From NCBI GenBank assembly GCA_037127315.1, contig JBBBDQ010001270.1, forward strand, positions 2,997,001 to 3,061,000: DNA of 64,000 nt. The letters run 5' to 3'. The notes beneath the pieces were generated by a model. It was not told the origin of the DNA. It saw nothing but the letters and a program-made list of their open reading frames with translations, and did no database searches. This document shows, one piece after another, positions 44,130 to 55,905 of the stretch. This stretch comes from Ascarosepion bandense (lineage: Eukaryota; Mollusca; Cephalopoda; Sepiida; Sepiidae). Within the stretch, counting starts at the first letter, position 1, and the number at the start of each line of letters is the position of its first letter. A program made the translations under genes and the position numbers.

Positions 44130-45862
44130 AGAGGCCAAACTGCACGAAGTATATATTACCCCGACAGTAGTAACCAGAGTAAGTTCAAAACTCGACCCCC
44201 TTAAGACGTGTGGAGACGATAGAATCCCGGTGATAGTCCTTAAGAAATGGGCCCCTGAACTTTCCCACGTCCTGCCTTTCTGCTTCCTGCTTTCCTGCAT
44301 GCTGGAAATTCTCCTCAGTCGTTCCTGTCTTTAAGAATTGTGGTGAACCCTCGGACCCATCCAACTATCGCCCTATCAGTCTTCTACCGATATTCGGGAA
44401 AGTATTCGAGGCTATAATCAATGCTGAAATAGTTCATCATCTCACCGCCCACAAACTGTTCTCCGACAGGCAATATGGATTCCGCTTCGACAGGTCCACG
44501 GCCGACCTGCTAACAACTGTAACGGAGTACATGCTACAGGCCCTTGATGAGTCTGACGAGGCTCGCGCGGTTGCTCTGGACATCTCCAAGGCTTTCGACA
44601 GGGTTTGGCACCCTGGCCTCCTATGCAAACTACGCGGTTATGGTATTACCGGTCGCCTGCTTGACCTAATCAAATCTTTCTTAAATAACCGCAAAATGAA
44701 GGTCGTTCTGAATGGGCGTGCCTCTTTGTCCTACAGCACGAATGCTGGTGTCCCACAGGGCTCTATCCTGGGCTCGACGCTCTTCCTTATTTTCATCAAC
44801 GACCTCCCAGATGAGATCAAGTCCCAAGTAGGCATCTACGCAGATGACACTACAATATACTCCCGCTCCAGTAAGAAACCTGTCGTGGCGGACAGACATA
44901 ATCTCGCTGCTGACCTTGAGCGGGATCTACACTCTGTGGTGAACTGGGGCAAGAAGTGGCTTGTCAACTTCAATTCCTCTAAGACCAAGCTCTTGTCTGT
45001 CAACCATTACAAGCAACCTCTTCTGCCTCCCATTAGCATGGACCAGGTGATTCTCCCGGAGAGTAATACACTACGCCTCCTCGGACTTACCCTGTCCTCA
45101 GACCTCAAATGGAACCACTATATTGAATCCATAGCAAAATCTACTGCTAAGAAGGTTGGGTCACTATGTCGATCCAGGATGTTTTTTCCACCTGAATCCA
45201 TCCTGCATATATACAAGTCAACCATCCGTCCGTGCATGGAGTACTGCTGCCATTTATGATCAGGTGCCCCTGCCGTTCTCCTCAGTGTTCTTGACAAGCT
45301 CCAAAGGAGAGTCTGTAATGTGATAGGTACTGATCTGGCGACTCGACTGCAGCCACTTTCCCATCGTCGAAATGTGACCTCCCTCTGTCTCTTCTATAAA
45401 TATTTTCATGGCTTCTGCTCGGATGAGCTTAAGTCACTGATGCCTCCTCAACAGGTGTTTACGCGTGCAACCAGACTGGCAACTGGGTCCCACCCATTCA
45501 CAGTCAGGTTAGCCAAATGCAGACGACACTTTTACTCCTGCAGCTTCTTCTCTCGCACTTCCCGCCTGTGGAACTCACTCCCGTATTCTTGCTTTCCTGA
45601 CGGCTACAACCTCCAGAAATTTAAATGCAAAGTTAATACTCATCTACTAACCACTGGCCTCTAGCTCTCTCCCCTCCCCTGTATAACCTTCCCTTTTTCT
45701 CCTCCTATGTATCTGTCATCGCACCTTCTTTCTCAGCTTTCTATTGTTCCTTTCTAACTAGCTTGTACTCTTCACTCTTTTCTAATTAATCTTTTTACAT
45801 TTATGTAACCCCCTGCACATCAGTGGCGTTTCCGCCTTGCTCGGGGTGAAATGATTAAAAAA
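44130..45862 (+). pseudogene. LINE-1 (jockey-like), most complete copy: RT domain to poly-A
   Basis: An upstream frame carries SDPSNYRPISLLPIFGKVFE and QYGFRFDRSTADLL. The open frame 44531-45259 then has RT motif A (LDISKAFDRVWHPG), motif B (GVPQGSILGSTLFLIFINDL), the catalytic box YADDTTIY, the WLVNFNSSKTKLLS segment and LRLLGLTLSSDLKW. A single in-frame TGA at 45257-45259 (where other copies have HLWSGAP) separates it from the open C-terminal region 45320-45664. A frameshift near 44300 cuts off the endonuclease side. The 3' UTR ends CTCGGGGTGAAATGATT plus A12. Nearly intact from RT onward, so relatively young. Confidence 0.9.
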
Positions 45863-45879
45863 AAAAAAGATATGAACAG

Positions 45880-46050
45880 TGTACCATAGATAGCTAGATG
45901 GATAGATAGATTATGATAAAGATAGATAGATAGATAGATACATACATACATAGTTAGATAGATAAATATATAGATAGATATAAACAGTGTACCCTAGATA
46001 GATAGTTAGATAGATAGATAGAAACAGTGTACCATAGATAGATAGATAGA
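45880..46050. repeat. (GATA)n-rich tract
   Basis: AGATAGAT runs interleaved with CAGTGTACC(A/C)TAGATAG units, directly after the LINE-1 poly-A. Confidence 0.93.
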
Positions 46051-46059
46051 TGTTTAAAA

Positions 46060-46462
46060 AGTCATTGATGGAACTACAATTCGCCGTGATTCCTTTAATA
46101 TCATTCTGATGCCATTATCTAATAGCAAAATCAAAGACGAATTTTAAATCATCGATGTATACTTCCAATGTTTCTTATTGATGTTTTTTTATGTCAAAAT
46201 CTCATAACAACGGGAGGGAATTCATTGTTATTCATCAATTAATATATTTTCTTCTCACTTATTTGTCGATACAATATTCTTTAAAAATCTAAGCAGACGG
46301 AAAATTAATGAGATGGTCGTAAAAAATCGATAAGCGATAAAAATTAAAGAAAACACTTTCATATTGTTTAAAATTTAGACGTTAAAGGTTGAATTATGAA
46401 ATATTTCAATATATCAAAGATTTTTATTCGATTCGACCTATGAATTATTACTAAAATAAACC

Positions 46463-46500
<38 letters not shown>

Positions 46501-46725
46501 TAATTAAATTACACTCACATGTAAATATCAATGCTTATATATCTTTCTGTCTACTGTTTGGCAGTACGCGAAATGAACTTTGTAGAAACTTTAAAAAATG
46601 TAAACCAACGGAATTTTTTTCTGGAAATTTTTTAAGATGAAAAATAATTGTTATTATACATTTATTATTAGATTTATTGCATCTTATTATTTTATTTTCC
46701 CAACAAACTGATTCATTACACATAC
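46060..46725. other. unassigned AT-rich DNA
   Basis: Includes an (AAT)n run at about 46464-46500. No gene or element recognised. Confidence 0.45.
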
Positions 46726-46727
46726 AT

Positions 46728-49700
46728 TCTTCATTATTACTATTTTTTATAACTAGTTTTGTTCCATATTATTATTGTCTATTTCTATCCCAACACGCTG
46801 GTTCATCACATTCTTCATTATTACTATTTTTTATTACTAGTTTTGTTCCATATTATTATTGTCTATTTCTATCCCAACACGCTGGTTCATCACATTCTTC
46901 ATTATTACTATTTTTTATTACTAGTTTTGTTCCATATTATTATTGTCTATTTCTATCCTAACACGCTTGTTCATCACATTCTGCATTATTACTATTTTTT
47001 ATTACTAGTTTTGTTCCATATTATTATTGTCTACTTCTATCCTAACACGCTGGTTCATCACATTCTTCATTATTACTATTTTTTATTACTAGTTTTGTTC
47101 CATATTATTATTGTCTATTTCTATCCCAACACGCTGGTTCATCACATTCTTCATTATTACTATTTTTTATTACTAGTTTTGTTCCATATTATTATTGTCT
47201 ATTTCTATCCCAACACGCTGGTTCATCACATTCTTCATTATTACTATTTTTTATTACTAGTTTTGTTCCATATTATTATTGTCTATTTCTATCCCAACAC
47301 GCTGGTTCATCACATGCTTCATTATTACTATTTTTTATTACTAGTTTTGTTCCATATTATTATTGTCTATTTCTATCCCAACACGCTGGTTCATCACATT
47401 CTTCATTATTACTATTTTTTATTACTAGTTTTGTTCCATATTATTATTGTCTATTTCTATCCCAACACGCTGGTTCATCACATGCTTCATTATTACTATT
47501 TTTTATTACTAGTTTTGTTCCATATTATTATTGTCTATTTCTATCCTAACACGCTTGTTCATCACATTCTTCATTATTACTATTTTTTATTACTAGTTTT
47601 GTTCCATATTATTATTGTCTACTTCTATCCTAACACGCTGGTTCATCACATTCTTCATTATTACTATTTTTTATTACTAGTTTTGTTCCATATTATTATT
47701 GTCTATTTCTATCCCAACACGCTGGTTCATCACATGCTTCATTATTACTATTTTTTATTACTAGTTTTGTTCCATATTATTATTGTCTACTTCTATCCTA
47801 ACACGCTGGTTCATCACATTCTTCATTATTACTATTTTTTTTTACTAGTTTTGTTCCATATTATTATTGTCTATTTCTATCCTAACACGCTGGTTCATCA
47901 CATGCTTCATTATTACTATTTTTTATTACTAGTTTGTTCCATATTATTATTGTCTATTTCTATCCCAACACGCTGGTTCATCACATTCTTCATTATTACT
48001 ATTTTTTATTACTAGTTTTGTACCAAATTATTATTGTCTATTTCTATCCTAACACGCTGGTTCATCACATTCTTCATTATTACTATTTTTTATTACTAGT
48101 TTTGTTCCATATTATTATTGTCTATTTCTATCCCAACACGCTGGTTCATCACATTCTTCATTATTACTATTTTTATTACTAGTTTTGTTCCATATTATTA
48201 TTGTCTATTTCTATCCCAACACGCTGGTTCATCACATTCTTCATTATTACTATTTTTTATTACTAGTTTTGTTCCATATTATTATTGTCTATTTCTATCC
48301 CAACACGCTGGTTCATCACATTCTTCATTATTACTATTTTTATTACTAGTTTTATTTCATATTATTATTGTCATTTTATATCATAACACGCTGGTTTATT
48401 ACACTTTTCATTTTTACTATTGTTATTACTAGTTTGTTCCATATTATTTTTGTCTATTTATATCCTAAGACGCTGGTTCATTACACTTTTCATTATTACT
48501 ATTTTATTACTAGTTTTGTTTCATAGAGTTATTGTTTCGTTTTATCGCAACACGCTGGTTTATTACACTTTTGATTATTACTATTTCTATTACCAGTTTT
48601 GTTTCATATTATTATTGTCACTTTATATCCCAACACGCTGGTTCATTACACTTTTTATTATTACTATTTTTATTACTAGTTTTTTTCTATATTATTATTG
48701 TCACTTTATATCCTAACACGCTGGTTCATGACACTCTTCATTATTACTATTTTTATTACTAGTTTTGTTCCATATAATTATTGTTTCGTTTTATCCCAAC
48801 ACGCTTGTTCATTACACTTTTCATTATTACTATTTTTTATTACCATTTTTTTCCAAATTATTATTGTCTATTTCTATCCTAAGACGATGGTTCATTACAC
48901 TCTTCATTATTACTAATTTTATTACTAGTTTTGTTCCATATAATTATTGTTTCGTTTCATCCCAACACGCTTGTTCATTACACTTTTCATTATTACTATT
49001 TTTATTACTAGTTTTGTTACATATTTTTATTGTCTATATCTTTCCTAAGACGCTGGTTCATTACACTTTTCATTATTACTATTTTTATCAATAGTTTTGT
49101 TCCATATTATTATTGTCTATTTATATCCTAAGACGGTGGTTCATTACACTTTTCATTATTACAATTTTTATTACTAGTTTGTTCCATGTTATTATTGTTT
49201 CCTTTTATCCCAACACGCTGGTTCATTACACTTTTCATTATTACTATTTTTATTACTAGCTTGTTCCATATTATTATTGGCTATACCTGTCCTAAGACGC
49301 CGGTTCATTACACATTTCATTATTACTATTTTCATTACTAGTTTTGTTTCATATTATTATTGTCACTTTATATCATAACACGCTGGTTCATTACACTTTT
49401 CATTATTACAATTTTTTATTACTAGTTTGTTCCATATTATTATTGTTTCTTTTTATTTCAACACGCTGGTTCATTACACTTTTAATTGTTACTATATTTA
49501 TTACTAGTTTTGTTCCATATTATTATTGTCTGTTCCTATCCTAAAATGCTGGTTCATTACACTTTTCATAATTTAATATTATATTATTACAATTCTCATT
49601 CCATTTTATTATTTTATCTTTTTCTTCCAATATTCTGTTATATTACATTCTTTATTTTTACCATTATTTTATTACTTGTTTTATTCAAGCTTATTATTGT

Positions 49701-50020
49701 TCCTTTTTATCCCAACACTTTGGCTCTATAAACTCTTCATTATTACTTTTATTTTATTACTATCTTTATTCTGTTTTATTATTGTTTCTTTTTATCGCAA
49801 TACACTAGTTCAATACACTCTTCATTATTGCTATTAATTTATTACTAGTTTTATTCCATCTTATTATTATTATTATTTTAACCCTTCACTCCGGCTCAAT
49901 AAGCTCTTCATTGTTACTATTAATGTATTACTAGTTTTATTCCATCTTATCCTTGCTGATTTTTATCCTTTCACTCTTCATTATTATTATTATTAATATT
50001 TTATTACCAGAGTCATTTAA
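46728..50020. repeat. 84-bp satellite array, about 40 monomers
   Basis: The monomer has CAACACGCTGGTTCATCACA, then TTATTACTATTTTTTATTAC, then a TTATTATTGTCTA segment. The first ~19 monomers (to about 48340) are nearly identical. Later ones diverge, with CATTACACTTTTCATT and CTAAGACGCTGG variants, and fade out by about 50 kb. Because 84 is a multiple of three and the unit lacks stops in one frame, it gives a 418-codon open frame (46759-48015), which is not a gene. Confidence 0.95.
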
Positions 50021-50109
50021 TCTTATCATTTATCTTTTTATCCCAGTACTCTGACTCAACATTCTCGTCTTTATTACAATCATTTTATTGCAAGTTTTTT
50101 TCCATGTTA

Positions 50110-50397
50110 TCCCTGTAGCATATCTAACCGTAAAAATCTTCCAAACACGCGGCTTTATGCCAAAATAGTTCATTTGGCACTGTTGCATTTGGAAAAGGTA
50201 TGAATCCATATTCCTTGGATATCAGGGTAGATTTAGCTATCTTGCCTCGCATTGCTATTAGTGTACGCGATAGAAAGTTCCTAGATTAAGATCCTTTCAG
50301 GTTTCTATTGAAACAGGCTTCACCTGCACCCTATATGGAAGGCGTTCAATTTCGTCAAATGAGTGTGCAACACACTGCAGAAGACCGATATATCATT
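50110..50397. other. unassigned DNA
   Basis: More complex sequence after the satellite; no family recognised. Confidence 0.4.
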
Positions 50398-50490
50398 TTA
50401 GCCGGGTTCGTTACATTCACAAATGCTCTTAGGAAAGGCACAATGTAATCTCTTCTCCTCCCAGATATGGGTTAAATAGCAGGATAGCCT
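50398..50490 (+). mobile_element. SINE-A fragment
   Basis: TTACATTCACAAATGCTCTT to CCCAGATATGGGTTAAATAG. Ends in the middle of the body. Confidence 0.7.
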
Positions 50491-50812
50491 TTTCTGATCA
50501 CTCAATAAACCTCTCTCTAGTCTTCTATTAGGCTATATTTTACTTACAACCCAGCACTATCATAAATTTCGTAAAATTAAAAAATACAAATGGACATAAA
50601 AAATATGAGTATATTTTGGTTTATTTTCAGGAGGAGAAGTTAATCGCATTAAGAAAATATAACCAGAGCATCCTACCTGCATCAGTTTGCTGATATATAT
50701 ATATATATATAAAATGAAATGTATAAATTATAATATATATGTATATCATGATTATGATATATATATATCATATTATAAATTATAATATATATAGATATAT
50801 AGATAAATATAT

Positions 50813-50845
50813 ATGTACATATGTAAGATTGCTTCCCAAATATAC

Positions 50846-50902
<57 letters not shown>

Positions 50903-50905
50903 GTT
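50813..50905 (+). pseudogene. PLE-like LPKYT segment followed by (TA)n
   Basis: A frame reads [16 protein letters not shown], the junction also seen at 11870-11923. The TA run is about 50850-50900. Confidence 0.45.
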
Positions 50906-51094
50906 TCCTTTTTGTTGGAGATAAGGTATGTAAAAACGTTCTATAATTTTCTACATTTCAAGCACTTTCAGCCTCTTCACAGGCCATTATCATACATGTT
51001 ATTTATCCGTTGTTGCTATGTCCTCATGTTTGACTGTAATGCAATTTTTTTCTGATTTTAGTGTTTTTTTGAAAAAGAGAGTTCTTTAAAGCTA

Positions 51095-51470
51095 TCACGT
51101 GATGTGCGCGGTTGGGCTTCGTGTGTCTATTTTTTTTTTAACTTTCGAAACGCCATTTCCACTGTTAAAAAGTGTAAGGTTGATGGTAGAAGAAAATTGT
51201 TTGATATATGGTGCCTCTATTATAGTGAAGTGCCTTTGATATATTGCTCTAAATAGTATTTTGGTATTTTCAACCAATGCTTTTCTTAAGGGTTCTTGTA
51301 AGTTATTGGTTAATAAAATATTTTTTATTGCACTATTATTACTAGATAGATGGCATGTAATGTGTCTACTCAGAAAATTGATATTATGGCCAATATAGGT
51401 AATTGATATCATACAAGAAACACAATCTTCTACAGGGTATTAAAATTTATAGACTATGTCACCGCTAGTT
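51095..51470 (-). pseudogene. PLE GIY-YIG domain fragment
   Basis: Minus-strand frame: PVEDCVSCMISITYIGH, then RHITCHLSSNNSAIK, LVENTKILFRA and IIEAPYIKQFSSTINLTLFN. This is the GIY-YIG order (Y-I-G, conserved R/H, E...IK). Upstream an in-frame stop interrupts a YKF segment. A different PLE lineage from 5407 and 37320, whose YIG is followed by RTTQR or decayed. Confidence 0.75.
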
Positions 51471-51587
51471 TAATTATGAAACATTTTTACATTCCTTATC
51501 ACCAGCAAAAAGGAAACATGCAAGAATACTTGAAAAATTAAATAAAAAATTAATAAAATCATCCTGATGAGAAAAATATTGAGACAG

Positions 51588-52236
51588 ATAGCCTTGGTTG
51601 GCAACAGGCTACTGCAGAAACAAACGGCAACCTACTGCAGAAAAATCGTCTACCTCATCTAAACTTATTTATAAATGTAACTTTGTCTCTGTGTGTGTAT
51701 ATATGTGTGTGTATGTCCGTTACCTATAGACCCCGAAACGGCTGAACCGATTTTCTTGAAAGCTTACACAGTTGTAATATAAGCGTCTGTGAGTGTTCTT
51801 AGCTAGGTTTTGTGTCGAGGTACTCCCGATAAATATCGAAAATCGATAATCGAAAAATATAGAAGGAGTGGTCTGATTGTAATCAAATTTGATACACTCA
51901 AAGACAAAGATATAAAAATGATATTCAGAAGTTTCAAGGTTGCAGTTCTTACAATAGTGCAGAAAATTTGCTATCGATACCAGGAAATCAAAATTTGACT
52001 TACATCCATTCATTTTTCTTTCAGTCTACGGTTTCGCTTTAATTGGAAAAAACTATTGCTTTTTAGTCTTTTGTTCCAACGTCCATAGAGTCTGAGCTCC
52101 AGGACCATGGATTAGTTTAAAGCTTTCATTACACCCAAGCAACGTCGGGCTATACTGCTAGTCTGTCATGAATCGAAAGAGACGTGTATTAAGAATTATT
52201 ATATATTAAGCGTGTATTAAGTATGACGCTTAACTG
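51588..52236 (+). mobile_element. SINE-A split by a Helitron
   Basis: The left part 51588-51657 (AGCCTTGGTTGGCAACAGGC, GGCAACCTACTGCAGAAAAA) and right part 52162-52236 (CTGTCATGAATCGAAAGAGA to CTTAACTGACTGA) are contiguous in other copies. Confidence 0.85.
51658..52161 (+). mobile_element. complete non-autonomous Helitron (alpha type), 504 bp
   Basis: It starts TCTAAACTTATTTATAAATG and ends GGGCTATACTGCTAG, with a host A before (51657) and host T after (52162). A weak hairpin (CCCA...TCGGG around AGCAACG) precedes the end. Non-coding; it includes a patch rich in TCGATAATCGA-like sequence. It interrupts a SINE-A, so it moved later. Confidence 0.9.
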
Positions 52237-52239
52237 ACT

Positions 52240-52855
52240 GAATATTTCTTGGAAAGGTGCATTTCTTTAAAAAAAAAAAGAAAATAAACCTATCCCTAAC
52301 AGCTAAAACTTACTATACCATAAATCTTAGGGATATTGTACCCGTGATGCCACAAGGTTTAGTTGCATATAGACGTGAACTGAGTAAACGCTTGGGCCCG
52401 AGGCGTTTTTTAATCTCTTAACTAATTTGTCATTACCGGCAAAAATTCAGTTCTTCAAATAATTCAGAATTTTTCATTAATAAGCAGTCTAGACTGATCA
52501 GTTAAAATCGTGAAGCCTTCTAATTGCTCGGCACGAATGGTAATAAAACCAACAAATATAATTTCAACTTATATGTTTAACGGGACTCGACATGTTTAGT
52601 GCGTTCTCAACTCTCAACTTGTCCTTGCCATGGCTTCTCTCTCTTTCTCTCTGTCCTCCCGGGTCTGCCTCATATTAAAGAATTAATCGTGTATATATAA
52701 TTCCACAGACGTATTCTATTATCTACAAAAACGCATTTATTAATATATACCTATTCATACACATTTAGTGTTACAAAATTCACGTAAGTACACTAATACA
52801 GCAGCAGAAAAAGAGCCACATATCGATCTCAGTGTGTTCATATGTAAATCAATTT
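52240..52855. other. unassigned DNA
   Basis: A pyrimidine-rich patch is at 52630-52665. No gene recognised. Confidence 0.4.
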
Positions 52856-52858
52856 GTC

Positions 52859-52859
<1 letters not shown>

Positions 52860-52917
<58 letters not shown>
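52860..52917. repeat. (TA)n microsatellite
   Basis: About 28 TA units. Confidence 0.95.
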
Positions 52918-52919
<2 letters not shown>

Positions 52920-53007
52920 GAAGAACAATCAGAAATTTACTGTTCCTTAACGTTTATTTTAATTTTACAGTGCTCAACACAAAAGTAGACCTAAATATTA
53001 TATTATT

Positions 53008-53455
53008 ATAATTGTTGTGGGGTCTCCTCTTTTTCAGGATAATGGACTCGTCTAGTATACTCCGGCCATTGTTGTGGGGTCTCCCCTTTTTCAGGATAAT
53101 GGACTCGTCTAGTATACTCCGGCCATAGAAGCAAAACGTGAGATACCGAACGATACCGGGAGATACAGAGAGATACCGAGGTTTCACGGAGAATACAGCT
53201 AGTAGTTCATAGTAGCTCTGTTCCCCACTAAACGAGAAGATGATTACACAGCACCCGTCAGCTTCCGATGTGGACATACGAAATAAACTACAGCTTCACT
53301 TCTGAGACTTCTATATATATTTCCTACCAAACGTATTCCTGGATACTAAACTTCATTCAAATTTGTATCCTTTACGTTTATATACTTATTTTTCTATCTC
53401 CAATTCTGGTTGCTGTTCCTTATTTTGTCCCATTCTCGGGATCCACAACAATAAT
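53008..53455 (-). mobile_element. solo LTR with 5-bp TSD, copy 2
   Basis: The LTR is 53013-53450 (438 bp). Plus-strand ends are TGTTGTGGGGTCTCC and GGGATCCACAACA. ATAAT flanks both sides (53008-53012, 53451-53455). It aligns in reverse with 11145-11489. A 57-bp tandem duplication (53013-53069 and 53070-53126) lies at its 3' end and explains part of the extra length. Confidence 0.85.
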
Positions 53456-53607
53456 ATAAGTTAACATTTTCACAACACAGAATTTCTGAATCCTATTTTT
53501 ACTATGACAATATTTCGGAATCATATTTTTGCTATGACTATTTTCAAGCGATCATTTTTGGGGTGACACACAGCTCCTTGGAAAATATTTTTATATAGAA
53601 AGAAAAA

Positions 53608-53611
<4 letters not shown>

Positions 53612-53660
<49 letters not shown>
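53612..53660. repeat. (TA)n microsatellite
   Basis: About 24 TA units. Confidence 0.95.
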
Positions 53661-53663
<3 letters not shown>

Positions 53664-53690
53664 TTGGAAACTATTTATTTTGCGACCGCG

Positions 53691-53748
53691 GTTTCTACCT
53701 TTTGGTGTCTACAGGCGATATCGCTTGAAGACACCGAAAGGTATAAAC
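53691..53748. other. imperfect palindrome with 20-bp arms
   Basis: GTTTCTACCTTTTGGTGTCT and its near reverse complement AGACACCGAAAGGTATAAAC (18 of 20) enclose an 18-base loop that itself contains GCGATATCGC. Confidence 0.8.
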
Positions 53749-53876
53749 GTGGGCCGTGTAATAACCAAATACCAAATATTCAAAAGTTCTACAACATAAC
53801 TGTATCGAATAAATTTTAATACAACAGTGTATTGGTCTAATTTAATTATCACCAAATCTAATTAATTAACTAAATA

Positions 53877-53897
53877 ATATATATATATATATATACG

Positions 53898-53937
<40 letters not shown>
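53877..53937. repeat. (TA)n(GT)n microsatellite
   Basis: TA run, then TATATGTGTGTG. Confidence 0.95.
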
Positions 53938-53938
<1 letters not shown>

Positions 53939-54034
53939 TAGAAAAATATTATAAAAATATAAAATAAATGTATATTATAAAAAATACAATATTACTATAA
54001 ATTAGTAGTATTGTATTTTTATCCGTAATAACTC

Positions 54035-54420
54035 CTTCCCAACAAATGATGTGCTACGTGAAACCAACATTATATATCAATTCAAATGTTACTTGGGAGA
54101 ATGTATTTCTGCTACAAAAAATATTATATATCAATTCAAATGCTTCTTGGGAGAATGTATCTCTGCTAAAGAAAAAACAAATATGTTGGATTTACAACAA
54201 CTACATGAACGAGACGTCTTACACTACACTTATCTGACCATTCGACTTCTACAACATTCCTGTCTACATTCACAATATGAAAAAATAATCATCGATAACA
54301 CGACTATACAAGAAAATAAAAGCAAACTACAGATTCTCGATGCAATATTCATTAAAGCTTAAACCGTCAATTAATAGAATCAACTATGAATACTGTAGTA
54401 ATATTCTAAAATGTTTGTAA
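54035..54420 (+). pseudogene. PLE GIY-YIG domain fragment with duplicated start
   Basis: NIIYQFKC..LGECIS occurs twice in a row (54075-54115 and 54120-54165), a tandem duplication of about 54 bp. Then KLQILDAIFIKA follows, and out of frame SINRINYEYCSNILKCL, the usual C-terminal end of this PLE lineage. The YIG core between is degraded. Confidence 0.75.
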
Positions 54421-54800
54421 AATAAAACAGTTTTTTTTATGCTTTAACTCGTGCATGACCATGACATTATAACATATAAAAAATCCATTTTGGATAATTT
54501 TCACGATCTAATGAACGCTAAGCAATTTGTCAACCGTTATATTTGAAGCTGATGAGAATTTACAGTAATTTTTAGCAACACAGTTTTGCGGTTATTTTTT
54601 GTGACCATAACTCACATCCATGAAGATGATCTCGGAAAGAGATTGAAAGTACTTGGGTACATTGAGACATGAATAACAATAACATCTGTCAACGTTACAG
54701 CTCGTATATGACATCTTTCAATTATAACACGTGAGTATGAACGGATTTTATTAAAAATAAGTAGATACAATGTTTTCACTTTTTTTAATCTGACATATAT
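54421..54800. other. unassigned DNA
   Basis: No frame or repeat family recognised. Confidence 0.4.
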
Positions 54801-54821
54801 ATGTGTGTGTGTGTGTTTTTG

Positions 54822-54827
<6 letters not shown>

Positions 54828-54876
<49 letters not shown>

Positions 54877-55045
54877 TGTTTCTTTAAATAATATAGACAA
54901 GTTTTGTCGATTTGTTTTATGTAAATTCTTTTCATATCTGATAAGATTAATAGCTTTATCGTTGAAAGAAGAAAGAAAATCACAATATTGATACATGTTT
55001 TTTATGTAATCTTTTCTGAGCTTTCGGCTCACATTAGCCACATTA
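54828..55045 (-). pseudogene. PLE 5' coding fragment ending in (TA)n
   Basis: The minus-strand frame from GCTAATGTGAGCCGAAAGC reads MANVSRKLRKDY, CDFLSSFNDKAINLI, KTNRQNLSILFKETC, then IY repeats from the TA array (54828-54874). It preserves in one orientation the order that is inverted within 11495-11930. Confidence 0.55.
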
Positions 55046-55900
55046 CTACTCCCATAAAAAGATAGTCTACAGAATGTGTGGGGTTAAGTTATATAATTTC
55101 CTCTTTCTATAACTGTTCCTCGAAATTGGTAACCCTCGATAATGTTTATGTCTGCGATATGTCCCGGAAAGTATATATATATATCATTCGAGGTAGTTAA
55201 GCAGCTTAGGCAAATGTAACCAAGTAGGACTATATATAACGTAGCCATAATGACGGCACTCGTCGTATACAGTATCCTGAGAAGTAGGTGTAGTCAATAG
55301 TCGTAGATCTCTAATCGAAGACCTGTAGACCTCTAGTGGATGACCAATAGACCTCTGGATCTTAGGACGTCCTCGCTTTAGTCTATATTTATGGCTGACA
55401 CCCACCAATCACATTCTAGTGAGTGGGAACCAAGGTGTATATATATTCATTACCTATTCATTACATCAGTCTGTTATATCCTTCTTATGATATTCTCAAA
55501 GCATAGACTTTTTCTTAAGAACCCACCCACCAGAAGAAAGTTATGTAATGATCGTTTTTTCCTCGTTATATCCTACTAGTAGACATCTTGATATACGACC
55601 ATGCGATCATAGGCGGTAACCACACTTCAATTGTCAAATTGACATCGGATAAATGACCTTTGATTAACACCATGCGTGCCACTGCTCGAGTTCAATGTTG
55701 CATATGTAAATCTTTCATTTCAAACATCCTATAAACACAGAAAATCTGCCATTAACTCCAGTGCAAGTCATTAAAAGTCTGACCGAGAAAACAAAAAAAA
55801 AATTAACAAAGAAAATTACCCCGGCGCCTGATTCTATCTGTTGATGATGGGTATGCGGTTTGCGTATCGCCTACAATTCCTTACTCAAAACTAAGTCTAA
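55046..55900. other. unassigned DNA, possible LTR-like sequence
   Basis: The stretch 55190-55400 contains repeated AGACCTCT motifs and, on the minus strand, a CATAAATATAGAC promoter-like patch after GGGTGTCAG. No terminal repeats or TSD could be confirmed. Confidence 0.25.
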
Positions 55901-55905
55901 AAACC

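Noticed and set aside
46759..48015. 418-codon open reading frame
   Set aside because: It is produced by the 84-bp satellite, whose unit length is a multiple of three and lacks stops in one frame.
55190..55400. LTR or promoter
   Set aside because: TATA-like and repeated motifs are present, but neither terminal inverted bases nor a TSD could be located.
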